A stretch of 64,000 bases of DNA from Fodinibius halophilus (GTDB taxonomy: Bacteria; Bacteroidota; Rhodothermia; Balneolales; Balneolaceae): assembly GCF_011059105.1 (NCBI RefSeq), contig NZ_JAALLS010000017.1:1-64000 (forward strand), written 5' to 3'. The stretch's first letter is position 1. Every line of letters starts with the position of its first letter. A model generated the notes under the pieces. That model did not search any database and had not been told where the DNA came from. It saw nothing but the letters and a program-made list of their open reading frames with translations. Of this stretch, positions 36,026 through 45,700 are shown piece by piece. A program made the position numbers and the translations under genes.

Positions 36026-36835
36026 ATGAAAGGTAAAGTGGGTATTTATGTAGATGCGGTAAATGTTACAATGAACGGTGGCTTTGGGTTACGCTATGAC
36101 ATTCTCCGTAAGTTTGCATGTCGTGATGGGGCCTTACCGGCACGGATGAATGTCTATCTGGCGTATGATAAAGATCGGGCCGAAGAGGATGAATCCTACC
36201 GAAACAAAACGGCTCGTTTTAGTGAAGTACTTCGTGATTTTGAGTACAAGGTGATAGAGAGACCCGTACAGTATTACGAGGATGAAGAAACCGAAGAGGT
36301 GATTACCCAGTCTACCGTAGATATGGATATGGCCGTGGATGTGGTGATGCAGGCCAATCACCTTGATAAGCTTATTTTGCTTACCAATAATGCCAGCTAT
36401 GAAAGCGTTGTGAATGCCGTACAGGATAAGGGCGTACGAGTAGAGGTTATCGGCTTTGATGATATGTCGGAAAACCTTAAGAAGGCCGCCGATATGTATA
36501 TTTCGGGCTACCTTATTCCCGGCTTGCTACCCATAGAATCACCCTATGCCTGGGGCAAAAAAGGATCCCGGGTACGGGGCGTTTGCTATGACTTTTCCCA
36601 TAACGACGGCTACGGCTTTCTGCGTTTCCTCGTTAAGATGGATGAAAACCTGTGGATCACCGATTCCCGCTTTGAGGAGTCTCCATACAACACTGTTTTT
36701 GCTCATATCTCACAGTTCGAAGATAATTTTGATACCAGTTTTTTACCCAGCCGCGACCTGATCTTTGAGTTTGACCTGGTAGAAAATGATAAGGGGCTTG
36801 TCGCCGAAGATATTGTGTTGGTAAGTGCACCATAA
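36026..36835 (+). CDS. NYN-domain protein with C-terminal cold-shock-like domain
   Basis: The N-terminal ~170 residues form a NYN (LabA/DUF88, PIN-like) domain: VGIYVDAVNVTMNG (5-18, Asp and Asn of the active site), DMDMAVDVVMQ, LLTNNASYESVVNAV and GVRVEVIGFDDMS. The C-terminal part (~187-270) contains NDGYGFLRF, NTVFAHISQF and FEFDLVENDKGLVAEDIVLV, the spacing of a cold-shock (OB) fold. An RNA-binding OB domain fused to a nuclease-like NYN domain suggests RNA processing. The ATG at 36026 follows a TTGGGGG ribosome site; a longer frame from 36011 is less likely. Confidence 0.85.
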   Translation: MKGKVGIYVDAVNVTMNGGFGLRYDILRKFACRDGALPARMNVYLAYDKDRAEEDESYRNKTARFSEVLRDFEYKVIERPVQYYEDEETEEVITQSTVDMDMAVDVVMQANHLDKLILLTNNASYESVVNAVQDKGVRVEVIGFDDMSENLKKAADMYISGYLIPGLLPIESPYAWGKKGSRVRGVCYDFSHNDGYGFLRFLVKMDENLWITDSRFEESPYNTVFAHISQFEDNFDTSFLPSRDLIFEFDLVENDKGLVAEDIVLVSAP

Positions 36836-37103
36836 TTGCTGGGGGAAATTTCTGAGGCTACATAAGCTCCCTTCTTTCTGAAAGCTGCTAGCAATCAAGC
36901 AGGTCAATAGAGCTCTTTGATTAAGATACAGTTTATACTGCTTTTTGTTGCAGCTTATCACAATTCTTAACTGTATTTCAATTAGTATTAAAGACTATTT
37001 TGTCTTAAATTAAGAGTTGCTTTTACACCTTGATCGGTTGTGGGGGCATATCAAGTAGGTTGAAAAAACTGGTTGGCTAAAAGATTGACTAAAAAATATC
37101 ACT

Positions 37104-38780
37104 ATGGAAAGTATAAAGATTGCGCAACAGGCCCCGTTAAATCACATGCGCCAGTTTATGGCGGATTTGGAGTTGGATGAAGAGAATTTTGAGTTCTATG
37201 GTAAGTATACCGGTAAGATCCGGTTGAACGTTATGGAAAAATTTAAGGATCGCCAGGATGGCAAGCTGATTCTCGTTACGGCAATGACGCCTACCCCAGC
37301 CGGAGAAGGGAAGACATTGACCTCTATTGGGTTGGGACAGGGTTTGCAAAAGATTGGCAAAAAGCCACTTATTACGCTGCGAGAGCCCTCGCTGGGACCG
37401 GTATTTGGAATAAAAGGAGGGGCAGCCGGTGGGGGATATTCCCAGGTGATACCGATGGAGCGTATTAATCTCCATTTCAATGGAGATATTCATGCACTTT
37501 CGACGGCTCATAATCTTTTGGCAGCGATGCTCGATAATCATATCTACAAAGGAAACGAGCTGGATATTGATGTGACTAACGAACTATGGAACCGAGCTAT
37601 GGATATGAATGACCGTGCACTCCGAAACACCGTGGTTGGGCTTGGCGGCAGAGTGAATGGCGTGCCGCGGGAATGTAGCTTCTTAATTACAGCAGCTTCA
37701 GAGATTATGGCTATTTTGGCCCTTGCTACTTCAAGAGCTGATTTGAAAGAGCGGCTCGGAGATATCGTTGTGGGATATAATCGTGCCGGTAAAGCGGTAA
37801 GAGCACGTGATCTTGGTGCACACAAAGCGATGGCAATGGTACTTAACGAAGCAATAATGCCTAATTTGGTACAGACACTGGAACACGTGCCTACTCTCAT
37901 TCATGCCGGACCATTTGCAAATATTGCCCATGGTACGAGCAGCATTATTGCCAATAAGATTGGATTAAAGTTAGCCGATTACGTGGTCACAGAAGCAGGC
38001 TTTGGGGCCGACTTGGGAGCTGAAAAATTCTTTGACATAGTATGTCGGTCTTCAGATATCTGGCCGTCTGCAGTTGTTCTCGTAGCTACCTGTCGTGCTA
38101 TTAAACATCATGGCGGATTATCCGTAGATGAGGCACAAAATGGTTATAACGATCCAGAGATTTTCGAAAGGGGACTGGAGAACCTGAAGGCACATATCAA
38201 GAATATGAAGAAGTTTGATGTGCCCCTTGTTGTAGCTGTCAACAAGTTTGAAGGTGACCGGCAAGAAGATATTGATAAGATCATTGCAACTTGCGAAGAA
38301 CTGGGTGTAGAATGTGCCCCGCATGAAGGTTTTGCCAAGGGCGGCGAAGGAGTAACAGAACTGGCTTATAAAACAGCGGAACTTGCTGATGACAATCCCA
38401 ACCCTTCAAAAGTTACGTTGTATGATCTTGAAGAGCCCGTGGAAGAAAAGGTTCAGAAGGTAGCGACTGAAATTTATGGGGCCGGTGATATCTATTTTGA
38501 GAAGAAAGCACTCAAAAACTTAGCACGTTTCAAAGAGTTGGGATATGGAGATCTGCCTATCTGTATCGCTAAAACACAGTCCTCACTTTCTGACAATCCT
38601 AAATTAAAGGGAGCACCCGAAGGATTTACTCTGACGGTAACCGATGTTCAGCTCTCTGCCGGGGCGCGATTCTTGGTTATTATTTGTGGTAATATGATGC
38701 TGATGCCGGGACTCCCCAAGCGGCCCGCTGCCATGGATATGGATGTTGACGAAGATGGGGTTATAACGGGCCTATTCTAA
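37104..38780 (+). CDS. fhs: Formate--tetrahydrofolate ligase
   Basis: The enzyme makes 10-formyl-THF from formate, THF and ATP. It has the ATP-binding loop MTPTPAGEGKTLTSIGLGQG (61-80), the REPSLGPVFGIKGGAAGGG segment just after it, and the characteristic EAGFGADLGAEKFFDI and PLVVAVNKF. Length of 558 aa is normal. It has its own terminator at 38811 and a 268-base upstream gap, so it is probably monocistronic. Confidence 0.97.
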   Translation: MESIKIAQQAPLNHMRQFMADLELDEENFEFYGKYTGKIRLNVMEKFKDRQDGKLILVTAMTPTPAGEGKTLTSIGLGQGLQKIGKKPLITLREPSLGPVFGIKGGAAGGGYSQVIPMERINLHFNGDIHALSTAHNLLAAMLDNHIYKGNELDIDVTNELWNRAMDMNDRALRNTVVGLGGRVNGVPRECSFLITAASEIMAILALATSRADLKERLGDIVVGYNRAGKAVRARDLGAHKAMAMVLNEAIMPNLVQTLEHVPTLIHAGPFANIAHGTSSIIANKIGLKLADYVVTEAGFGADLGAEKFFDIVCRSSDIWPSAVVLVATCRAIKHHGGLSVDEAQNGYNDPEIFERGLENLKAHIKNMKKFDVPLVVAVNKFEGDRQEDIDKIIATCEELGVECAPHEGFAKGGEGVTELAYKTAELADDNPNPSKVTLYDLEEPVEEKVQKVATEIYGAGDIYFEKKALKNLARFKELGYGDLPICIAKTQSSLSDNPKLKGAPEGFTLTVTDVQLSAGARFLVIICGNMMLMPGLPKRPAAMDMDVDEDGVITGLF

Positions 38781-38810
38781 CATTTACAGAAATACATATT
38801 TAAGCAATAG

Positions 38811-38841
38811 AGACTCCGGGTTGGTCTGCCGGAGTCTTTTC
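38811..38841 (+). terminator. Rho-independent terminator of fhs
   Basis: AGACTCCGG (38811-38819) pairs with CCGGAGTCT (38829-38837), followed by TTTCTTTT. It lies 30 bases past the fhs stop. Confidence 0.88.
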
Positions 38842-38901
38842 TTTTGTTTTATGATGAGAATTTGAAATCGATAGAACATGATTTTTTAAACAAAATTAGT
38901 A

Positions 38902-39816
38902 TTACTCTCTTGGGTAAACCAATAACCCTTTATTAGTTCCTATATAGAAATTGGTTTTGTCGATTGTAATTGCAGTAATTATTTGTTGTTTTGATAGTTT
39001 AGGCTGATATAGTGCCCAGGTTCCATTTTCAAAAATGGAAAACTCTTTTTTAGAACGAGCCACAATAAGCTCCCCCTGCTTTGAAAAGTTCAGGATCTGG
39101 GGTAGATTTGGACCTATTCTGTGATGCCATTCCTCATTTTTAAAGATACTGATACCATTTCGTTTGGTACCAATCCATACCATGCCCTTTGGGCCGATTA
39201 CTACACCTGTAATATGATTTGAAGGTAAGCCAGTAGATTTATCATATAAATGCCATTGGTTCCCATTATACTTATTGAGGCCGCGATAGGTGGATAACCA
39301 AATATTGCCTGTTTGATCAGTAGTTAAGCCAGAGACAATATCTATGAATAATCCTGATTTGTTATCGTGCTGCTGCAGAACTTGATCTTGCCAGGCAATT
39401 AATAATGTTGTTTCAAACCCTCTGTTTCCGGCAATCCAAAGTGTACCGGTAGAATCAAAGACCATTTTGCGAGGCAGAAATGTAAACTCTTTAGGTGTTT
39501 CTTTCTCCCACTTTGTGCCATCAAAGTTTGCAAATCCTGTATTACCAACGAGCCACAGTTTATTTGAATGGATGGTAAGATCAAATATCTGTTGGCCGGG
39601 GAGGATGTAAGTGTCATCGACAATTTGATGCTCGGTTAGGGCTTTGTTGAGTTTAATTAAACCACCGTGGGTTGCTAACCAAATCTTATTGTTAAAAATA
39701 GCGACAGAAGTAATGGTCTGTTTATCAAGAATCTGGTTGTCATCGTTGAGAACATATATTTGGGAAAAGCCTAATGCCGGAGTAAGCAATAGGGTGTACA
39801 GTAGCAGGTATCGCAT
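38902..39816 (-). CDS. Secreted two-component-regulator-type propeller protein
   Basis: The signal peptide MRYLLLYTLLLTPALGFS is followed by repeated blades of the Reg_prop kind: KIWLATHGGLIKLN, KLWLVGNTGFANFDG, TLWIAGNRGFE, NIWLSTYRGLNKYNG, MVWIGTKRNGISIF and FYIGTNKGLLVYP. At 304 aa it has only the propeller, without the Y_Y_Y domain or the kinase/regulator part often fused to it. It may be a free periplasmic propeller or a remnant of a larger sensor. Divergent from mdh. Confidence 0.85.
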   Translation of the reverse strand: MRYLLLYTLLLTPALGFSQIYVLNDDNQILDKQTITSVAIFNNKIWLATHGGLIKLNKALTEHQIVDDTYILPGQQIFDLTIHSNKLWLVGNTGFANFDGTKWEKETPKEFTFLPRKMVFDSTGTLWIAGNRGFETTLLIAWQDQVLQQHDNKSGLFIDIVSGLTTDQTGNIWLSTYRGLNKYNGNQWHLYDKSTGLPSNHITGVVIGPKGMVWIGTKRNGISIFKNEEWHHRIGPNLPQILNFSKQGELIVARSKKEFSIFENGTWALYQPKLSKQQIITAITIDKTNFYIGTNKGLLVYPRE

Positions 39817-39970
39817 ATAATTAGGAATTACATTACTATCTTGTTAGTAATATGTCTTGCCGAATCATAAAAATCAAAGAAAGGGGAATAAAGAAGGTGG
39901 ACTTAGGTGTAATATTTGTATGAGAAGATAAAAAGCAGGGCTGGCAGAGGATTAGTATCCCTTTAAATAG

Positions 39971-40009
39971 AAAAAAGGACTCCGGTATGGTCTGCGGAGT
40001 CCTTTTTTT
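39971..40009 (-). terminator. Terminator downstream of mdh
   Basis: AGGACTCCG and CGGAGTCCT form a stem with A/T runs on both sides (39971-39976 AAAAAA, 40003-40009 T-rich). It follows the mdh stop at 40054 on the minus strand and would also work in the other direction. Confidence 0.88.
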
Positions 40010-40053
40010 AAAATGCAAGTAGTGAGGGCCTTACGTCCTCAATTTATTGCGAT

Positions 40054-41010
40054 TTATTTGTCCATCAGCTGACGGAACTCTTTAAGTACAGAGTGAACGT
40101 GGTCGGCTGACTCATTTAAAAGTTCTTGTTCTTCTTCGTTTAAGTCAACTTCTATTACCTCTTTGATTCCACCCTCACCAAGCTTCACAGGAACGCCGAG
40201 AAACAGGTCTTCTTGCCCGTATTCGCCGTTTAAGTGTGCAGCACATGGGAAGACACGATCTTGGTCTAGTACGATCGCTTCAACCATCTGTGCGGCAGCG
40301 GCACCGGGTGCATACCATGCAGAGGTCCCCATCAGGTTTACAAGTTCGCCGCCACCGCCTTTGGTGCGCTCTACAATTTCTTCGAGCTTGTCATCGTCAA
40401 TGAACTGTTTGATAGGCATACCGCAAACAGTAGTGAAACGAGGCAGCGGAACCATCGTGTCGCCGTGTCCACCAAGCAGAAGTGCTTGAATATCTTTTGG
40501 TGAAACTCCAATCTCTTCGGCCAAGAAGGAGCGGTATCGCGCAGTATCCAGGATACCGGCCATTCCCATAACTCGGCTAGAGTCGAAACCACTGGTTTCG
40601 AGGGCAACCTGGGCCATTACATCAAGCGGATTGGAAACAATGATTAAAATAGTGTTTGGAGAGTGCTCAACAAGATTGCTAACTACATCCTGTACAATAT
40701 TAGCATTGGTTTCGAGCAGATCATCGCGGCTCATTCCCGGCTTACGGGGAACTCCGGCCGTAATAACGCAAACATCAGAACCGGCCGTATCTTCATAATC
40801 AACGGTTCCCGTCAGTTTGGTATCAAACTTATGAATGGGCGACGATTCCCACTGGTCAAGCGCACGACCTTTAGAGGGATAAATCTTTTCGCCATTGTGT
40901 TCTTGTACAATATCAACCATTACAACTTCCTTGGCGAAATCGCGCTGTGCAACTGACAAGGATACTGTTGAGCCGACATTTCCACCGGCACCGACTACTG
41001 TTACTTTCAT
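40054..41010 (-). CDS. mdh: Malate dehydrogenase (LDH-like type)
   Basis: NAD-dependent malate dehydrogenase of the TCA cycle. The Rossmann motif VTVVGAGGNVGS starts at residue 3, with Asp in VMVDIV. The substrate loop ITAGVPRKPGMSRDDL has the Arg-Lys-Pro and Arg residues diagnostic of malate rather than lactate. LLGGHGDTMVPLPR contains the catalytic His. Length of 318 aa is normal. Its terminator is at 39971-40009. Confidence 0.95.
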   Translation of the reverse strand: MKVTVVGAGGNVGSTVSLSVAQRDFAKEVVMVDIVQEHNGEKIYPSKGRALDQWESSPIHKFDTKLTGTVDYEDTAGSDVCVITAGVPRKPGMSRDDLLETNANIVQDVVSNLVEHSPNTILIIVSNPLDVMAQVALETSGFDSSRVMGMAGILDTARYRSFLAEEIGVSPKDIQALLLGGHGDTMVPLPRFTTVCGMPIKQFIDDDKLEEIVERTKGGGGELVNLMGTSAWYAPGAAAAQMVEAIVLDQDRVFPCAAHLNGEYGQEDLFLGVPVKLGEGGIKEVIEVDLNEEEQELLNESADHVHSVLKEFRQLMDK

Positions 41011-41089
41011 GAGACTAATAGTTTTAGGGATTATAAATTTAGGCTAAAGATAAGATTTTCTGTCTTGAATATCAGGGGTTACCTTCTTG

Positions 41090-41295
41090 AGGTTTGGATG
41101 TTGGAAGTTAGATGTTGGAGGCTGGATGTTGGAATTTGAAGTGTCGAAGTTCGATGCTGGAGATTGGAGGTTAGAGGCTGGATGTTGGGACTCAGGATAA
41201 TTAGGAATTGAGAATTAAAAATTAAGAATTAAAAAAGTCCTGCTTTGTCACTTTGTTGCTCTGTTACTCAACTTCTTAATCCCCAATTACTAATA
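41090..41295. repeat. Word-like intergenic repeat near mdh/nadK
   Basis: The gap of 493 bases between mdh and nadK opens with GGTTTGGATGTTGGAAGTTAG, GGTTAGAGGCTGGATGTTGG, then AATTAGGAATTGAGAATTAA and AATTAAGAATTAAAA. The element C copy at 41296-41424 and more words (ACTGGTCACTGTTAACTG) follow. I see no gene. Confidence 0.75.
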
Positions 41296-41424
41296 GGGAC
41301 CTTTGCAAAACCAGGCAGTCATCCTGACTGTAATGAAGGATCTCCCTTTCAACGGCAGCAGATGGATACTGGAGATTCTTCGACAAGCTCAGAATGACGA
41401 AATCAAAGGTTTTGCAAAGCCCTC
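41296..41424. mobile_element. Element C (MITE-like), copy 2
   Basis: It starts GGGACCTTTGCAAAACC and ends GGTTTTGCAAAGCCCT. It is the inverse of 10040-10167 with two visible substitutions. It is flanked by CTAATA on both sides (41290-41295 and 41425-41430), a 6-base direct repeat consistent with a target duplication. It carries no coding capacity. Confidence 0.82.
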
Positions 41425-41503
41425 TAATAACAAATAACTGGTCACTGTTAACTGATAACTAAGTACTCCAACACTCTCGAACTTCAACACTTTGAACTTA
41501 TAG

Positions 41504-42379
41504 TTAAGAGCGATTTCGCGAATCCATGCCCCACATCAGTTTATGGCGAAGGGTATCAAAATAGCTCTGGTCGGGCAATTCAATGAGGTCTATGGTAAAG
41601 TTAGAGCGTCGAATAGCTACTTCAAATGGATAGGACTCAATCTCTTTGATGTGACCATCATAAGAAAAGAGTACTTCGTGATCTTGTTCATTGACTTGTA
41701 CCTTCAATGACTTGTTAGATGGCAGTACAAGCGGTCGGGTGGTAAGGGTATGCGGGTTTATGGGGTTGAGCACCATCACATCTGTATTGGGCATCACAAT
41801 GGGGCCGCTGGAAGAAAGGTTATAAGCGGTAGAGCCTGTAGGAGACGCCACGATTAGGCCATCAGCCCAATAGTCATTAATAAACATATCATCATACTCA
41901 GCGTGCACTTTCACCATTGAGGTTGAATCCTTTTTGGAGAATAGAAATTCATTTAGAGCATGATATATGGTACCGTCTTGGTCTTCTGCTTCAAGTAGGT
42001 AGCGTTTGTCAATGCGATACTTGCCATCCAGCAAGTTGCCTAAGGCTTTTGTGAGCTGTTCTTTTTGGGTATAGGCCATAAAGCCCAGGCGACCGCTGTT
42101 AACGCCTAAGATCGGTTTCGGAATGTTTTTCATCAGCCGTGCGGTGTACAGCATGGTGCCGTCGCCACCGATAGCAATAATGATATCGGCTTGATCAATG
42201 GCTTGTTGCTCGTTCTCCACTACAACAGCAGAAGGATGTTCCTCTCCATTATATAGCTCCTGCAGTTCAGTGCAGAAGATGACATTTACCTCTTCGTGCT
42301 CATCTGCCCAGTTGAGCAAATTAATAAAAGGTTCTTTAACTGAATACTTATTAGGATTCGCAATGATGGCAAATTTCAT
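41504..42379 (-). CDS. nadK: NAD kinase
   Basis: NAD kinase makes NADP from NAD and ATP. Seen are IAIGGDGTMLYTARLM, LGVNSGRLGFMAY and VASPTGSTAYNLSSSGPIV, the three hallmark blocks. The start is at the ATG 42379 (MKFAIIANPNKY). A GTG at 42391 overlapping the stop of the substrate-binding gene is an alternative that adds four residues. It is last in the operon ddl - substrate-binding lipoprotein - nadK. Length ~291 aa. Confidence 0.95.
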   Translation of the reverse strand: MKFAIIANPNKYSVKEPFINLLNWADEHEEVNVIFCTELQELYNGEEHPSAVVVENEQQAIDQADIIIAIGGDGTMLYTARLMKNIPKPILGVNSGRLGFMAYTQKEQLTKALGNLLDGKYRIDKRYLLEAEDQDGTIYHALNEFLFSKKDSTSMVKVHAEYDDMFINDYWADGLIVASPTGSTAYNLSSSGPIVMPNTDVMVLNPINPHTLTTRPLVLPSNKSLKVQVNEQDHEVLFSYDGHIKEIESYPFEVAIRRSNFTIDLIELPDQSYFDTLRHKLMWGMDSRNRS

Positions 42380-42387
42380 AAATTCGA

Positions 42388-43875
42388 TCACATATTTTCT
42401 GTAGCAGGCATGGTTACATCCCGAAGATCAAACCACCAAGGATACTGATTGAAATGGAGTTGTTCAATTTCATTGCGGTATAATGCCAGTTGGTCTACAG
42501 AAAACTGGTAGATCGGGAGATAGTTGTCCCACTGGCTATCAGGTATTAGAGGATAGCTTTTGGTAAAGAAGAGTCCGGTATTACGGGTTGGGGCCCGGTG
42601 TTGGATCATCTTCAGGGAAATATTTTGCTTAGACAGAGTAGTTGATAAACTTCCCAGGAAGGTGCGTATATAGGGATCATCAGAATACATTGTGTAGATC
42701 GGTGATGCCTGGGAAAGAGAGGTGGTATCCGGGGTCGTGGTATCTATAGGGTTTGAAGTTATATATTCATCCGGCAGAGATTTAAAAAAGGTGATTGAGT
42801 CGGAAGTAGTGATGCGACCGATGTTCTGTGCCTGTAATTTAGGTATACTACTGTGTTGGTTCCAGCGGAGTGTATAGGTAATGGGACCGCCATTGAGTAG
42901 CGTATATCGGCTGGAATATGATGGTTTTAAGCGTTCGTTTTGTATGGTACTTCGGGTCAGCTGTGGGCCCATTTGTGGTGTTAAATGCAACTTGTTTGTA
43001 CTCAACGCTCTGAAAAGCACTTGCTCATTAGAGCAGGTTGTTATGTCTACACGGTTGAGATTAACCCCCGAAGCGTTGTAGTAATTGCTGAACTTCGAAA
43101 AGATATAGGTGGAATCGGTAGGTTGTTTTGAGAAGTTGAAAGGCCCCGTACCCACAGGAGAGAAGTTAGCGGGTTCTTCTGCCACTGCTTCTTTAGGATA
43201 GATAACAGCGTATGGCGTGGCCAACTTTTGTAGAAAACGGCTATCTTTTTTTTCGAGTTGAAATACAACAGTTTGTTGATCAGGAGTAGAAATACCGGAA
43301 ATATCGTCAATACTCCGTTTCTCAGGATTATATACCATGCGTTGCTCCCTGTAATAGGGTTCAAATCCTCGTATATCCATAAAGAGTTGCGCAGCCCATG
43401 GGGGGGTGTCTGCTTTGGCCATTCTCTTAAAAATATACTTAACGTCCTGAGCTTTAACTTTGCGCCCCGTACCGGTGCTAAATATCTCACTGTCTTGGTA
43501 GAATATTTCGGGACGGAGGGTAAAGGTATAGCGTAGAGAATCACTACTTACAGACCAGTCTTTGGCAAGCCCGGCTACTACCTCGCCATTGGCATTAAGG
43601 CGGACGACACCTTCGTAAACCAACTGAATGGCTCGCATCGAGGCGGTATTATCAGCAAAGAGGGGGTCCAAAGAATATATTTTTTGACCTTCTCCAATGA
43701 GTAGTTTCCTGAACCCGGCTTCATTTTTATTGGTATCTTGCCTGTCGGTTGTATCGGCAGCAATTGTTGTTGGATTGTCGCCTACCACAACCGTTTCAGG
43801 TTGTTTACATGCAGCTACTATGAAAAGTATAGAAAGCGTAAATAGTAGTTTAGAGCGCAACGTTAATGATTTCAT
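42388..43875 (-). CDS. ABC-transporter peptide-type substrate-binding lipoprotein
   Basis: The N terminus has a lipoprotein signal (LLFTLSILFIVAACKQ, Cys after the hydrophobic stretch). The body matches the solute-binding family 5 pattern: SLDPLFADNTASMRAIQLVYE, VAGLAKDWSVSSDSLRYTFTLR, VKAQDVKYIFKRM and PVGTGPFNF. These bind oligopeptides, Ni or sugars for ABC import. No permease or ATPase is adjacent here. It lies between ddl (39 bases upstream) and nadK (overlapping), so it is transcribed with cell-wall and NADP genes for no obvious functional reason. Confidence 0.85.
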   Translation of the reverse strand: MKSLTLRSKLLFTLSILFIVAACKQPETVVVGDNPTTIAADTTDRQDTNKNEAGFRKLLIGEGQKIYSLDPLFADNTASMRAIQLVYEGVVRLNANGEVVAGLAKDWSVSSDSLRYTFTLRPEIFYQDSEIFSTGTGRKVKAQDVKYIFKRMAKADTPPWAAQLFMDIRGFEPYYREQRMVYNPEKRSIDDISGISTPDQQTVVFQLEKKDSRFLQKLATPYAVIYPKEAVAEEPANFSPVGTGPFNFSKQPTDSTYIFSKFSNYYNASGVNLNRVDITTCSNEQVLFRALSTNKLHLTPQMGPQLTRSTIQNERLKPSYSSRYTLLNGGPITYTLRWNQHSSIPKLQAQNIGRITTSDSITFFKSLPDEYITSNPIDTTTPDTTSLSQASPIYTMYSDDPYIRTFLGSLSTTLSKQNISLKMIQHRAPTRNTGLFFTKSYPLIPDSQWDNYLPIYQFSVDQLALYRNEIEQLHFNQYPWWFDLRDVTMPATENM

Positions 43876-43914
43876 AGATAATTACATTTTTGTTGGTAAT
43901 AATTTGGATCGCCG

Positions 43915-45105
43915 CTAATTTTTTGATCCCTTAAGCCCTTTAATACCTTTGATGGCCTTTTCATCAAGTAGGTTCGTATCGTACGATCGGATACGCCCTA
44001 TTTTTTTCTGATGACGCTTTTGTGCAACGTCGATTAACTTTAGCATTAATTCTTTCATATTCATTCCGCTTTCTTCCCACAGATAGAAAGAGAAGGAGCC
44101 GGGAATGGTATTGATCTCATTAAAAAAGACTTCTTCGGTTTCTTCATTGATCAGGAAGTCTAGTCGTGCTACCCCGCTGGCGCGAAAAACTTTAAAGATC
44201 TGTTCTGACAGCGATTGAATCTTTTCAGTCAGTTCATCAGAAATATCAGCAGGAATAACGCGGTCGGCAGAAGCCATGCCTTTCTGTCCGCCGTCGGATT
44301 GATACTTATCCTCAAAGGAGAGTGTATCCTCTTGTCCCAATGGTCGTTCACAAACGCTGGTTTGCAATTCTTCAGGGGTGCCCAGCACCGAACAGTTAAT
44401 CTCCATTAACGGACTAACCGCTTTTTCGATCATCAAATTATTATCATAGCGAAAAGCCGTTTCTATGGCTTCGATGAGTGCTTGTTCATCGGTGGCTTTA
44501 GTAACGCCAATACTGCTGCCCAATCTTGTCGGTTTAATAATTACCGGGTATTCGAGCTGTTGGGCATAGTGAAGTACGGTATCGCGGTCTCTTTCCCATT
44601 CTTTTTCAAAGAAGTCGAACTCATCCACTACGGGTATATTATGGGCACGGCACAGTTCTTTGGCTTTAACTTTATCCATGCCGATACTGGAGGCAAAGAC
44701 CCCGCTGCCGGCGTAGGGGATATTATAGGTCTCACAGGTACCCTGAAATGAGCCATCTTCCCCTTCAGATCCATGAAAAGCGGGGATGACTGCATAAATG
44801 GGGTATTCCTCCGGGCTTCCAAAGAAACTTTTCTTTTCTGTTTCAAGAAGGATTGGTTTTCCCATCTTGTTATGAGAAAAAGTACAGTCGGTTGCCTGTT
44901 CTCGAAGTTTATCGAGATCTTTATAATTTTCAAGTTCCAGTAGAGGTGTGCCCGTTAACCAACGTCCCGATTTGCTAATATACAATGGGATGAGATTAAA
45001 GCTGCTCTCTTTTAAGGAGGCGATAACCTGCATAGCAGAGAGCACGGATACTTCGTGTTCGGGGGAGACCCCACCAAAGGCAATGACTATGTTTTTTGAG
45101 CTCAT
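43915..45105 (-). CDS. ddl: D-alanine--D-alanine ligase
   Basis: ATP-grasp ligase that makes the D-Ala-D-Ala dipeptide of peptidoglycan. N-terminal FGGVSPEHEVSVLSAMQV is characteristic, followed by PAFHGSEGEDGSFQG, GMDKVKAKELC and VIIKPTRLGSSIGVTKA, with FFNEINTIPGSFSFYLWE closing the ATP-grasp core. Length of 396 aa is somewhat long for Ddl, with an extended ELENYKDLDKLREQATDCTF segment. It heads the ddl - SBP - nadK run. ATG at 45105. Confidence 0.95.
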   Translation of the reverse strand: MSSKNIVIAFGGVSPEHEVSVLSAMQVIASLKESSFNLIPLYISKSGRWLTGTPLLELENYKDLDKLREQATDCTFSHNKMGKPILLETEKKSFFGSPEEYPIYAVIPAFHGSEGEDGSFQGTCETYNIPYAGSGVFASSIGMDKVKAKELCRAHNIPVVDEFDFFEKEWERDRDTVLHYAQQLEYPVIIKPTRLGSSIGVTKATDEQALIEAIETAFRYDNNLMIEKAVSPLMEINCSVLGTPEELQTSVCERPLGQEDTLSFEDKYQSDGGQKGMASADRVIPADISDELTEKIQSLSEQIFKVFRASGVARLDFLINEETEEVFFNEINTIPGSFSFYLWEESGMNMKELMLKLIDVAQKRHQKKIGRIRSYDTNLLDEKAIKGIKGLKGSKN

Positions 45106-45606
45106 AAAACAGTCTGGATTTTTACATTTACCAATCGCCTTAATGATAATAAAAGATCACTTCAGATGTGATAAGGAAAGTGGACTATTTAGAGAGGGAG
45201 ATTAGGTGATTAAGTTATTAGTGTATGCTGAGACAAGATGCGTGACTCGTGATAAGCGAAGGTGGGATGTTGGAAGTTGGAGTAACCGTCGTCAATCATC
45301 TGTTGTCTGTTAGTGGTTGTCGATTGTCGATTGTCGGTGGTCGGTACATTTTTAATACTTCATACTTTTCACTACATAATTATAAGTCAACCACTAAGAC
45401 ACTAAGGTCACTTAGCCATCTTAAAACTGGGGTGTGTATAATGAACTCTGTCCGGGCTGCTTACTATGGGGTAAGTCCAGTGGCAGGTGATCTTCAAATC
45501 GAATTATTAACTGTTTGCTGATAGGTACTTCCCTGAGCTCTATGTCAGTTGTAGTTTTTGCTATTTGTTTTCGTGATAGATTGAATAATAGAAAAGACGA
45601 ACTACA
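45106..45606. other. Gene-free region with word-like repeats
   Basis: 45185-45420 carries repeat phrases (GGTGGGATGTTGGAAGTTGGAG, CGTCGTCAATCATCTG, GTTGTCGATTGTCGATTGTCGG, CCACTAAGACACTAAGGTCACTTAG). The open frame at 45249-45521 is built from these and is rejected. 45421-45606 has no recognisable feature. Confidence 0.65.
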
Positions 45607-45635
45607 GATCCTGAAACAAGTTCAGGATGACAAGA
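45607..45635. repeat. Left arm of perfect inverted repeat flanking GIY-YIG gene
   Basis: This 29-base sequence is the exact reverse complement of 46086-46114. Within the arm, ATCCTGAA and TTCAGGAT form an 8-bp stem-loop (written here in the 46086 orientation). It resembles the widespread bacterial repeat of the GTCATCCTGAA...AGGATCTC type. Confidence 0.9.
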
Positions 45636-45700
45636 GGTTTAAAAGAGATATTTATTTGTAAGGATTAGAGTTTAACAAGCTCTTACTTATAAAAAGTAAG

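Noticed and set aside
45249-45521. 90-aa frame
   Set aside because: It is composed of word-like repeat phrases and lacks any protein features.
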